A DNA stretch of 64,000 nucleotides. Source: Phaeoceros laevis. Taxonomy: Eukaryota; Anthocerotophyta; Anthocerotopsida; Notothyladales. Location: contig JBNGIQ010009169.1 of NCBI GenBank assembly GCA_049999765.1, forward strand, positions 52,106-116,105. The letters run 5' to 3'. Under the pieces are notes generated by a model. That model ran no database searches. It worked only from the letters and a program-made list of their open reading frames with translations, and had not been told where the DNA came from. Every line of letters begins with the position of its first letter. Position 1 is the first letter of the stretch. The translations under genes and the position numbers were made by a program. Of the stretch, positions 53,790 through 63,283 are shown piece after piece.

Positions 53790-55485
53790 ACTGAGTGACT
53801 GTTGCACTAGAAGATAATTTTGGGCAAGCCCATTTGAAGCCGAGGCTTCTTGGTACTACTAGTGTACGATTGTTTTGGTGAAACCGCCTTCGCTTATAAT
53901 GCCAGCTGGCAGCGTATAACAATACGTATCTATAAATCGGATCGTAAAGTTTGGAAGAAAGTGGGGTGGAACCAACATCCTACCTAAGGAAAAATAGGTA
54001 TTTAACTAAGTTAAAGCATGCGCTGAAGTAACAATTGCACAGGTCCCATGAAAAGCTGATCATGGCTAAGGGATCGGATTCTATGTCATTAGGATAAATG
54101 GGGAAGCATAAGGAATCCATGAGCCACCATAGACTAGGAGGTGTCGTCTTTTCTCAAGCTAAGATTGAACCCCCAACTCTAGGATGAGATAAGCAACTTG
54201 GATGAGATCAAATACTTAAGGCCAGATCACTCGGACTCTTATTCCAGCAAAGATGATATGGGTGCATACTACTAAGTACTAGCAAAGAGAAGGGGAATGC
54301 GGCGACTAAATATTAGCTGGGGCGGAGAAGTGTTAGCAGCCGGGAGGACAGTGGCTGTAGCAACCAAAACAGTGGCTTGCACAAGCTCATCAATTTGGAC
54401 CTGGAACCTATGAAGACAGGAATGGCAAGCCCTAGGCCGAACACCCTCTTTCTGTGATCTTAACTCTATCTTTCCAGGTCTCAGGCAACCTACACTATAA
54501 TTTGAGCATTGTATCTTGGAGTCTGGTGTCTTCAAATTAGGTGTTGCTGAAGGGAGGAGGTGGGGGAGCTAGAGACTAGGTCCTGGACCACAACCTACCA
54601 GATTGGGGGAAGACCTTGACAACATGCAAAAGACGTATTCCGGGATGTGGGATAGACGAACTGTAAACTGTTCCTTTGCTAAAGGCAACATTCACCCGTG
54701 TGTGATTGTTATACTAATTTAAGATAATTTTGGGCAAAGCCCATCTAAATTCGGCACTTCCACGTCGTACCAGGGTCATAAGAGGGTAGGATTGCTGCAT
54801 CAAAAGATAATTCTGGGCTTGTGTAAAGTTATGTAAAGCATAAAGTAGTTCGTATACCCATCGGGCTTATTTCCTAAATTTCTACATCTTTAGCCCACAA
54901 AGGTATACATATAATAAAAATACCACGAATCACCACTAAATCAATCACTACTAAATTACTATTAAATTAAGATGTGCATCTTACGTATTTCCTACCTAGA
55001 AAATAAGCCATCTCGCCTCATAAAATGTCCACCTAGAGATAAACATAAAAACATTAATTGGTTATAACAGTTGATGAGTATGGCATACCAGACGTTGCTC
55101 AAGACGCGTGAAATACATGTGTAGCTTTATTGTTGCTATTGCCGTTATGATCTTTACTCAACTAACTTATTTGGCATAACCTAAATTGCCATTTAACTTA
55201 CTAGGTGGGGTTAACTTTAAACCTCAGGTTTCATGCAACACTGACCCCGCATTTACAGAGTGCCACATGTTGCAAGTATAGTGACATGACATTTAAGCCC
55301 TAAATACGTGGAATCATGTTTAACAATTTTAAGGATGTGATCAATAGTCACCATGACATGGTGCCCTATTGTCCATGTCACACTGCCACCTCGCAGATTT
55401 GTGGGCATGTTGTTCAGTTGAGGATGTGCAATATGGCAGGCAGGTGCACATTGATGTGTTAGAGAGTGGCATTCAGCTTAAGTAA
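53790..55485. other. AT-rich intergenic DNA
   Basis: Apart from the dispersed repeats noted, no coding or RNA gene is supported. Stops are dense in all frames. Confidence 0.5.
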
Positions 55486-56028
55486 CTCTTTTGTTTCCAA
55501 CTGCATGGTGGACACGTATGCAAAATATGGGGAATTGGAAGTTGCACGCAAAGTGTTTGACAGTTTGTCCACAAAGGATGCGTCAACATGGAATGCCATG
55601 ATAAATAGGTATGCTAAGCAAGGGCTCGATCTCTAGGCGTTCGCTGTGTGCAAGTATGGAGCGTGAAGGCCTAGAATTAGCAGACCATGTTACGTATGTT
55701 TGCCTCCTGAAAGCTTGTGCAAGTGCTAGTGCTCTATAGCAGGGCAGTCACCTGCATTCCGGGATAGTAAAAAGAGGACTACTTGAAGGTGACGTAGTAT
55801 TGGGAACTTGCCTCGTAACATGTATGCAAAATGTGGCGATGCACGCAAGCTATTCTGAAAGATGCACGCAAGCTATTGGACAGACTCGCAAGCTATTTGA
55901 TAGTCTTGCCGTAACATGGGGTGCCATGATAAATGGGTACGGTAGAAACAATGGCCACAAGGCTACAGCCTATTTACTTGCCTTCTTGTGGCATGCAGGA
56001 ATGCGGGGCCGGTGAGTAAGGGTCGAGA

Positions 56029-56160
56029 GTATTTTGATACCATGGTGAAACAAGGGTCGACATTATTTTGATACCATGGTGAAGCAAGGGTCGACATTAT
56101 TTTGATACCATGGTGAAACAACGGTCGACAGTATTTTGATACCATGGTGAAACAGCATGG
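56029..56160 (+). repeat. Minisatellite inside the PPR pseudogene
   Basis: Four units of about 38 bp built on TATTTTGATACCATGGTGAA followed by ACAAGGGTCGACA. The unit derives from the PPR codons for EYFDTMVKQ and expanded by slippage or unequal exchange after the gene was lost. Confidence 0.8.
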
Positions 56161-56280
56161 CCTCAACCCAACAAGCGAGCATTATAATTGCATGGTTGAA
56201 CTTCTTGGACGGGAGGCCATATGTATTTAGGTGAGGCGGAGAAGGTGCTGAATTCAGCTGGTGTGAAAACGATGCTGTTG

Positions 56281-56527
56281 ACCTAATAGCCAGCCTCCGC
56301 CTCTCACTCCTCCATTCTCCCCCCTTCACTCTGTGCCTGTTACGGTTGGTAGAAGCGACGACCATCTTGGTTTCTGTGACGACGCTGTTGAACTCCATAC
56401 CTCCATACTACGCTCTTAGATCTCAGTATGGTAGATTAGTTAGATAGTTATCGAGGGTGGAAAATACCCCCTCTACGCATGTAATGTTTTCACTACTTCT
56501 ATAAAGTGCTACCGTCGCCATAAAAAA
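56281..56527 (+). mobile_element. Retroposed 247-bp insertion with poly(A) and target-site duplication
   Basis: The insert ends in a run of A (56522-56531) and is flanked by the direct repeat AAAACGATGCTGTTG at 56266-56280 and 56528-56542. Removing the insert rejoins the PPR E-region codons. Poly(A) plus a 15-bp target-site duplication is the mark of LINE-mediated retroposition. I see no tRNA-like A/B boxes, so a processed transcript copy is as likely as a SINE; the source is not known. Confidence 0.8.
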
Positions 56528-57160
56528 AAAACGATGCTGTTGGCTTGATGGCATTGCCCAATGCCTGCAAGAGTCATGGGGATATAGAGCGGGGACATGG
56601 GGATATAGAGCGGGGACACGGTGTTTAAGAAAGTCTTGTTGAGCTGGATCCTCGGAGTTCCTCGGCAAATGTGCTCATGCATATGGCAGTATGTACGCAG
56701 TATGTACGCAGTATGTACGCAGATGTAGATAGGTGGGCGGATGTAGATAGAATTGGAAGGTTGAGAAAGTTGACAGAAGCTAACAAGAAACCAGCAGTAG
56801 CAGGCATTGAGGTGAACAAGCAGGTGCACACATTTGTTGTGGGGGAAGAAAGGGTGACCTTTCATGCAAGGTTCGGAGCACAATGAAAGTTTGAAGGAGG
56901 AAGGGAACCATGTACCACACACCAAGCAGGTGTTGAAGCCAGTGTCTTGAGAAGGAGAAGGAAGATCAACTGTATGGGCATGCTGAGAAGCTAGCTTTGG
57001 TGTTTGGTCTATTGAACATTACACCTCTGCTGGTAACGAAAAACCTGCGGGACTGGCACTCTTCCACCGAGATTATGTCAAGGGTTGAAAAGAGGACATC
57101 GTTGTAAGAGGCGCATACCGTGTGCGTCGATTCGAGGCAGGTTCCTGTGGCTGTAAGGGC

Positions 57161-57607
57161 CGACATTGAGCGAGAAGAAAAGTTGCCAACTCAAACAGTT
57201 CCACCTCCTGGCTGCTGTTGGTCACGCAAGTGTGTCATCATGCACGACTGGAGGGTCAGTCGGCGGGTTTGGTACAGTGGCACTTGCACTAGCCAGTGGT
57301 TACTGAGAAGGCAGGGGTAGGCAGAGGCAAAGTTGGAGGTACGATTGAGTGGTTGCTAAATTCCTACAGGCGTCTGTACCTCCCTAATTAGGAAGCATGG
57401 CAAGGAACCCTAAACCACGAGAAGTGGTGCAACCAACGACTGGCTGGTTGCTGGAGTCAATCGGAGTGGGAGAGCCTACAGCCACTATGCATTCCTTTGG
57501 GAGCATAAAGGAAGTGCTCAACATACTGGAGACTCTTTTCAATGTCCGCCCTGCATCTACCTTGGAAGCTGACGCTTCCAGTCTGCAAACAACCCCTGCA
57601 GTCTGCA
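57161..57607. other. Intergenic, no supported gene
   Basis: 3' flank of the oxidoreductase gene. Open frames on both strands lack recognisable content. Confidence 0.4.
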
Positions 57608-58455
57608 TCATGCGCCGAACCTCCATCCACCGCGGAATGGGCCAGGGCCAGTTGGATTGAGCTTGGCGAGTTCATTCATCCACAAGGGGCCCAGGATCTC
57701 CACCAGCTTAGCATTCTTGAGCCCTCCAGCACGAACCGCCTTGAAACCTGGGATGCTTTCCGCCAGAGCGATGGTGATGTTCACGGCCTCCTCATCGTCT
57801 CCCACCACGAAGGTGTGGTGCGGGTTGTCGGGACTGGGAAGCTCCTTCAGCACCGTCTGCAATAACGGAGAGTGCGTTTGGCTGGTCAGGGCCAGGGTCT
57901 GGGCAAGGCAGAAAGGGCAAATTGGGCAAATTGCTCAGCGCTCACCCATGGAGTGGCTTTGAAGGCCGTGGTCCATCTGGCTGGGACGCCCAGCCACTCT
58001 TGGTTGAGATCCACGGAGGACACCCGGCCCTCCATGCCCTGGACGAGGTACAAGATGTTGGTCACGTCGATGATGATCTTGTTCTCCAACTGCGTAGCCA
58101 GCGATTTGATGACCTGCGCCCGGACCTCCAGTGGCCCCTGCGATAGAGAAGCCAGAGGGAGGCTCAAGAAGCTCGAAACAGAAACGCATGCTCAGATTCT
58201 TTACGGCGAGGTGGGCGTGCTCACATTTATCGTCCAGAAGATGACATCTGCTGCAGCTGCTGCATCCTGGTTGGAGGCGCCCCTGACGTTCCCAGGCAGC
58301 TCTGCGGCCTTGCGCCTGGCCTTGTCCGCATCCCGCGAGCCAAGGATGACTGTGAGCCCCGCTCGAGCCAGGTGCTCCGCCAGTGGAGCGCCCATCTGGC
58401 CCGTTCCGGGTATCACCCCGATGGTCAGCTTCTTCACGTCCACCGCACCCGCCAT
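57608..58455 (-). CDS. F420-type NADP oxidoreductase (Rossmann fold), three exons
   Basis: Exons 58455-58225, 58137-57946 and 57856-57608 join in phase to 223 aa. Residues 9-45 form a Rossmann beta-alpha-beta unit (LTIGVIPGTGQMGAPLAEHL with the GxGxxG pattern, then LTVILGSRD, whose Ser-Arg suggests NADP preference). AADVIFWTIN ends exon 1. Exon 2 has LENKIIIDVTNIL, and exon 3 has TFVVGDDEEAVNITIALAES and AVRAGGLKNAKLVE, as in the NADPH-dependent F420 reductase / NADP oxidoreductase family (Pfam F420_oxidored). Plants lack F420, so the true substrate is unknown; a cytosolic NAD(P)H ferric or quinone reductase-like role is possible. Start chosen at MAGAVDVKKL, just before the fold; the frame is open further upstream. 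Confidence 0.85.
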
Positions 58456-58949
58456 CGCCAAGACTGCGCTTTCGCAAGCGGGTGGAACACTTTTCTTCGT
58501 CCCAAGCGGCAAGACTACCTTCAAGTAGTCTGTTTGACTATGACTGCCGGCAACTTCGAAGCAATTGAAGCTGACAGTCCAAGGATACTCCTTACATGTT
58601 TTACACGTTCTACCCGGAAGTTGCACTAGCAAATTCTGAGCAGTCACTAACCTGGCTCGCATCCGCCACCTGGCTTCAACATCTTGACTGGATACAGAGC
58701 ATTGCTCATTTCTGGTTTCCTGAAGAGGACCAAGAAGTTACGCCCTGTGATTCTTATTGACAAAACCGTTAAAAACTGGATTCTGGGATCTTGAAGGACT
58801 TCGAAGGACTGGTATTCTGAGAATCCTTCTCATGGGCTCCTTAGAAATAGGTTTAACACCTCGATTACCGGCTGAAGCTGCTTCTCACTCATCTTATAAT
58901 AGGTGGCAGGTCGGGGCCTGGAAAGCACGGCACAAGTCCCATCCGGAGC

Positions 58950-59545
58950 AGACTTTTGTTGCCTTTGAGCAACAGTTGTCAAAACATTCTTCGTGTGAAG
59001 TGGATAGTTGAAAAGAACGAACATCACCTTTTTGGCAAGTACTGCCGTTGCTCGGCGATGAGAGCCCTGAGATCTCGCCCCATGAATTCCTGCGCTTGTC
59101 GACTTTGCGCACAGCATTTCAGGAGCTTGTGGACTTCAGCTTCAGGGAGAGGAATTTGCCTCATTCATCGATGGAAAAGGATGGCTTCGCCGCAGGAACT
59201 GTGAGGAAATGAGAACAGTTCGCAATGTCTTCCTTATGTACTCCTTGACACTTGACATCCATCCACTACAGCCGACCCAGCGACCAAACACCACATGCTT
59301 CTCCAACCTGTCAAGCATCTTGGATAGGTCTCTTTCCCTAAAAAAGAGGTTCCTTTCCTGCAGTTTAGCGTTGCCGCATAGTGGTCAGCTGGAAGCCAGC
59401 ACGTACCAGAAGATGATGCCCTGAATGTATGAGAGAAACTTCGTAAAGCTCACCTAGGGTTTTGGCTGCCGGGGTTACTCGCGGTACCTCCTCCTCATCA
59501 TCGTCGGACAAGGCAACCATGGCTGTCTCTACCTGTAACATGCCA
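58950..59545 (-). other. Possible short multi-exon gene, uncertain
   Basis: Three coding-like pieces lie in order on the minus strand: MVALSDDDEEEVPRVTPAAK TL with a donor (CTAG/GTGAGC) near 59452; ERNLFFRERDLSKMLDRLEK followed by HVVFGRW near 59360-59280 after an acceptor CTGCAG; and IPLPEAEVHKLLKCCAQSRQ with EFMGRDLRALIAEQ near 59155-59035, ending before a donor-like AAAAAG/GTGATG. All are charged and helical. On the plus strand the third piece also reads well (HEFLRLSTLRTAFQELVDFS to a stop at 59212), so strand is not certain. No family is recognised. Confidence 0.3.
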
Positions 59546-60567
59546 GAAACACCATACTTGCAACGCAACACAGCCTCAACCTTGGGGCAGTGACGAGAGC
59601 GTAGTCCGCCAGTACAAGGCGGATAGAATCTGTGTCACCAAGTTTCTCCGACGATGGCAGCAGTCTGCCTCAACCCTAAATGCAGCCCCCACAGACATGG
59701 AAGTTCAGAGTGCTTGCGAGGAAGAGGATTCCGCTTTCTTGCCGCTGAGGAAGATGTGCTCCTCCAGGAGCGCTAACATCCTGCCTCGAGAGCGATGAAC
59801 AAAGTCAAGACAGACGAGTTAGCCGGCCCACTGACACCTATCATGGAGGACAAGAAGCAGGGAAGAAGGTCACCCACTCCAGCACACTTCCGTGAGGAGT
59901 TTGCAAGGATAGCCTCGTGGACGTCACGGACGATGAACAGATTCCTCTCTCGTGGGTTTGTGACGGCCTTGTGTACCTCCACAGGGCACCGCTCCACAGA
60001 GCACCGGAGTACATCAGCGGCCAGCGTGGCAGTGCCACGCATTTTAATTGATTCGAACCCGCAAAGTGCCAAAGCCGAGGTCTAGTCCACTTGCAAGTTG
60101 ATTTTCCAAGTTTTACACGGTTCCAGGTACACGGTTTTACACGGTTTTCCAAGTTTTACACGGTTCAATAATCATCCTACTACTACTACAGGTCGGAATT
60201 GTAATGAGATTCTGCTGCGGGCAGCAGCAACCTGCATTGTAGTTCAAACTCGCACATGTGCGTAGTAGCATTGCGTACTCTAGACTCTAGACTCTTAATA
60301 AAAACCAGTGGATAACGAAAAGGCAATCTCGGCACAGTGTAAGCACTTGCGGAGTATTCGATTCCCATGTAGAGTGGCATTAGGAAACACGAAAATTTGC
60401 TTACTGCATTTCTGGGTGACCAGCATTCCCAGAAGACTTCGTGGTGACTTGAGCCGACTTGGGTAATGGGAACAGCCGATGAACTTCCTATTCATGATAA
60501 TATCTTGAAGGAAAAGAAAGCCAAGCAGAATAGCTAGAAAGCACCTCAAGTGTAGAGGAGGCAGCGA
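59546..60567. other. Intergenic, upstream of the terpene synthase
   Basis: Two overlapping opposite frames near 59770-60085 have no recognisable content. The phrase GTTTTACACGGTTTTCCAAG recurs around 60110-60165 as a short tandem repeat (GGTTTTACACGG units). Otherwise nothing is supported. Confidence 0.4.
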
Positions 60568-60575
60568 TATATAAG
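60568..60575 (+). promoter_or_regulatory. TATA box of the terpene synthase gene
   Basis: TATATAAG at 60568-60575 sits 118 bp before the ATG at 60693, in a non-coding stretch. A transcription start near 60600 would give a 5' UTR of about 90 nt, so it is a plausible core promoter. Confidence 0.55.
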
Positions 60576-60692
60576 CTAACCGCCGGCTCAAGGGATTCAA
60601 GCTCTGACTACAATTACGTCTTCAGTTGTCAATTGCAATTCCCAACTTCTACAGGTCTCTGCTTCTTCAAGTCCGTTGCAAGATCCTCTAAA

Positions 60693-61994
60693 ATGGCGTC
60701 GCTTCCGCCAACCCCTGCAGCCGAATTCAGTGTTGCAGCTCCTGCTGGGAAGACCTCGAGATGGGCATGTCGTGCAGGCATTGCTCTCACATCAGGGGGC
60801 GGTAAGAGCAGGCCTGGGGCCTGCTATGCAACGCTTCTGACAGAAGGGAACGACTCTCGGCTGCGGTCTTTCATGTCCTCTGCCCTGGTGGAAGCCATGG
60901 CCGCAGCAAGGCAGGCATTGCTGCGAATTCCGCCACCGACTCAAGAGAGGGAAACCGAATGGCTGTGCTACATCGACAGCTGGGACGAGGCAGTTTCTCC
61001 ACGGGACATTGTGCAGATCTTGCCAGGGGCACGGCAGACCAGTGCCTACACCCAGGAAGCGGAGGCGGCGTTCAAGGCGCTGGAGGGGCGGTGGCAGCTC
61101 AAGAAGTTCGACTACTTCCGGAGCTTGGCGATGGCGATGGCCAGCTACACCTACGCCTCCAGCGCCAGCGCCGAGCGGCTCGCAGCCGCAGCCGCCCATG
61201 TCGCCTTCCTCTACTTCCTGGACGACCTCTGCTTCGACGTCAACACAGACGCCATGGCGCAGGACGAGCTCAACGGCATCGATCGCGACGTGCTCAAGAG
61301 CGCGCCCAAGGTGAGGCAGTTCCTGACCCGCATCTGCAGCATCCTCAGGGCGATGGAGCCGCCGCCAAATCCCAGCCCAGTCGAGAAGTCGCTGTGGGAG
61401 CTGGGGTACCAGCTTCGTCGCCTCTCCACACCCGACTGGTTCGACGCCTTCGCTGGCGCCGTCGAGGACTGCATCTTCGCCACCGTCGCACTCCAATCCG
61501 ACTTGGGCTTCGCCGTCCAGGACCTGGAATCCTTCACCCACCTGCGCGTCCTCAACGCCAGCTACGTGAATTGCGCTATGCTGGTGGAGCTCACCAACGA
61601 CGTGCTGCTCCCGCCCGAGGTGCGCGCCCACCCCGCCATCCAGAAGCTCACATGGGTCGCGGCCGCCTGGGGCACCTTTGTGAACGACATCTTCTCGTTC
61701 GATAGCGAGGTGGTGAAGGAAGGAGGCCACTCTTTCAACCTCATTGCTGTGCTCAAGCAGACGGAAGGCATTTCCTACGATCAAGCGCTTCGCAGGTCGG
61801 TGGAGCTGGTGAATTCCTACACCCATGTGTTCTCTGCTCTTGAAGCCGACCTTCCTAATTGGGAGTCGGAAGCTGTCGACTTCACAGTGCGCCGATATGT
61901 CCAAGGGCTCAAGGAGCTCATGGCTGGGGGTTTGCATTTTCACATCACAAACGACCGCTATCGATGGCCAGACTTCCAAACCCTAATCGTGTAG
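60693..61994 (+). CDS. Microbial-type terpene synthase (MTPSL), intronless
   Basis: One frame of 433 residues. It is a single-domain class I terpene cyclase with the metal-binding DDxxxD motif (FLDDLCFD, Asp177-Asp182), the NSE motif NDIFSFDSE (331-339) and a C-terminal Arg-Tyr pair (NDRYRW, 422-423). It lacks the RxxxxxxxxW and two- or three-domain build of typical plant synthases and so belongs to the microbial-type class found in lycophytes, ferns and bryophytes, thought to come from bacteria or fungi by transfer. The first 60-80 residues are Ser/Ala/Arg-rich and could be a plastid transit peptide. The coding part is much richer in GC than its surroundings, with G/C third positions. It cyclises a prenyl diphosphate to a mono-, sesqui- or diterpene; which one cannot be read. 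Confidence 0.92.
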   Translation: MASLPPTPAAEFSVAAPAGKTSRWACRAGIALTSGGGKSRPGACYATLLTEGNDSRLRSFMSSALVEAMAAARQALLRIPPPTQERETEWLCYIDSWDEAVSPRDIVQILPGARQTSAYTQEAEAAFKALEGRWQLKKFDYFRSLAMAMASYTYASSASAERLAAAAAHVAFLYFLDDLCFDVNTDAMAQDELNGIDRDVLKSAPKVRQFLTRICSILRAMEPPPNPSPVEKSLWELGYQLRRLSTPDWFDAFAGAVEDCIFATVALQSDLGFAVQDLESFTHLRVLNASYVNCAMLVELTNDVLLPPEVRAHPAIQKLTWVAAAWGTFVNDIFSFDSEVVKEGGHSFNLIAVLKQTEGISYDQALRRSVELVNSYTHVFSALEADLPNWESEAVDFTVRRYVQGLKELMAGGLHFHITNDRYRWPDFQTLIV

Positions 61995-62147
61995 GTTACA
62001 TAATACGACGAAGGCTAGTCTACTATGGTAACTAGGACGTGGCTATGTAAATAGAGTTACCAAATCCTTCTTACTATGAGGTTGCATGAGTCAAAGTACA
62101 TCGGTATTTGTGTAAGTCATAATGGATGCATAGTCTTGACATGGAAC
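61995..62147. terminator. 3' flank of the terpene synthase gene
   Basis: AT-rich 3' region; no clear AATAAA signal is seen. Recorded only as the likely 3' UTR. Confidence 0.3.
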
Positions 62148-62360
62148 GCCGTTGTGGTGTAGTTGGTTATCACAGTGCCCGCTAGTCGCCCGACAGGTGG
62201 CTCACCAAACCGGTGTATGCACCGCAAAGCTCCTCTTGGTCACGGTTCGAATCCCGGGCAACCCTGAAAAATGGGACCCAAAAGGATCGGCCGGGGCTGG
62301 GTTGAGCGAAGCGGCACCCGGCACAGACCCTGGTTCAAATCCTGGCAATGGCAATACCTT
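62148..62360 (+). repeat. tRNA-derived, Pol III-type repeat (SINE-like)
   Basis: An A-box-like TGGTGTAGTTGG begins at 62155. A B box GGTTCGAATCC lies at about 62240, too far away for a normal tRNA. A second B-box-like GGTTCAAATCC lies at about 62331, preceded by CGGCACCCGGCACAG. A TTTT terminator follows at about 62357. Acceptor and anticodon stems do not pair well, so it is not a working tRNA gene. Two B boxes in tandem suggest a composite tRNA-related SINE. Confidence 0.5.
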
Positions 62361-62565
62361 TTGTACTTCTTTTGGTTGGGTTCCATGTGCAAAGTTTGGT
62401 TATGAATGGAAGAAGAGCAAATAGTTGATATATACATGTAGGCAAATAGAATCCAACTTGAAGGTTATCATTCATTCGGTATGAGTTGGAGGATTTTATT
62501 TGTGGGAGTTCCATCACCATCTTCCTTAATTTTAGTTTGAAGTTAGACTACAACCCATAACAGCA

Positions 62566-62592
62566 ATCCGGTCCCGGTCCCGGTCCCGGTCT
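62566..62592 (+). repeat. CCGGTC hexamer repeat
   Basis: Four perfect tandem copies of CCGGTC. A common microsatellite type; no function inferred. Confidence 0.8.
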
Positions 62593-62854
62593 TTAGGTAT
62601 AGTATAAATCCAGTCCCTTAGGGTCCTTTGGATATTATACTATTCGTAGTTGAGATCTTGAGACTCTCATGAAGCAAAAAGAGGATGATTGCACACAAGC
62701 TCGCAATGAATTCTTGCTTCTAAGTGTACCTATAGGGTCCTATGATTTCTATCTTCCTAGTCAACAAAAAGATAGGAAATGAAGTAACTATATTTATCAA
62801 GAAGAGTACTCCAAAAGATCAGTTAGTTACACTTGTCACTTCTTGGAACCTATG

Positions 62855-63283
62855 TGGAATGATCCACTTCTCCATACTTTGCACTAAAGGATAAAACAAT
62901 ATCCATTATAAGTTGTGAGTAAGGGAACATTTCCTTAACTAGGTGTTACATGGCACAAGAATTTTAGAAAAGAAGGCAATGCTCTAGTAAATGGCTAAAG
63001 ATATTTGCTACATTTAACCCATGTCCTAGCCTCGAACTAAAGTTCCATGTGGCCTTGGTTACACTAGTCACTTCTATGTTGAATGATCCACTTCTCCATA
63101 CTTCGCACTAAAGGATAAAACAATATCCATTATAGGTTTTGAGTAAGGGAGCACTTCCTTAACTAGGTGGTACATAGCACGACAATTTTAGAAAAGAAGG
63201 CAATGCTTTAATAAATGGCAAAAGATATTGCTACATCTAACCCACGTCCTAGCCTCGAACTAAAGTTCCATTTGGTCTTCCAG
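62855..63283 (+). repeat. Tandem duplication of about 220 bp
   Basis: 62858-63074 and 63083-63283 are about 90 percent alike by eye (ATGATCCACTTCTCCATACT, GATAAAACAATATCCATTAT, GAAGGCAATGCT, CCTAGCCTCGAACTAAAGTT). Non-coding and AT-rich. It could be the internal part of a satellite or a decayed element. Confidence 0.8.

Larger units (their letters stand above)
52720..54830. repeat. Dispersed short repeat with AAGATAATTTTGGGCAAGCCC core
   Basis: Related blocks of 50-90 bp occur at about 52790-52860 (GAAGATAATCTTGGGTTAAGCC), 53812-53865 (GAAGATAATTTTGGGCAAG then CCCATTTGAAGCC), 54720-54800 (TAAGATAATTTTGGGCAAAG) and a short one at 54803 (AAAGATAATTCTGGGCTTG). They share downstream phrases such as CGGCACTTC and a TTGCTGCA end. 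Confidence 0.55.
55486..57160 (+). pseudogene. PPR-DYW pseudogene
   Basis: PPR pieces run along the + strand in changing frames: MVDTYAKYGELEVARKVFDS then LSTKDASTWNAMINRYAKQG, VTYVCLLKACASASAL, and HGLNPTSEHYNCMVELLGRE. An E region follows (ALPNACKSHGDIERG), then LVELDPRSSSANVLMHM, an E+ region with EANKKPAVAGIEVNKQVHTF, and DYW deaminase remnants (LALVFGLLN, PLLVTKNLR, HSSTEIMSRVEKRT, VDSRQVPVAV). Many stops and frameshifts, a minisatellite and an insertion show it is dead. The DYW remnant shows that this genome has, or had, DYW-type editing factors. Confidence 0.8.

Noticed and set aside
60792-61979. 395-codon open frame opposite the terpene synthase
   Set aside because: It is the antisense of a GC-rich gene with biased third positions; no domain and no start context. 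A shadow.
62148-62260. Functional tRNA gene with a long intron
   Set aside because: A- and B-box motifs are present, but position 33 is not T, the T-stem does not pair and acceptor ends do not match; a SINE-like repeat fits better.
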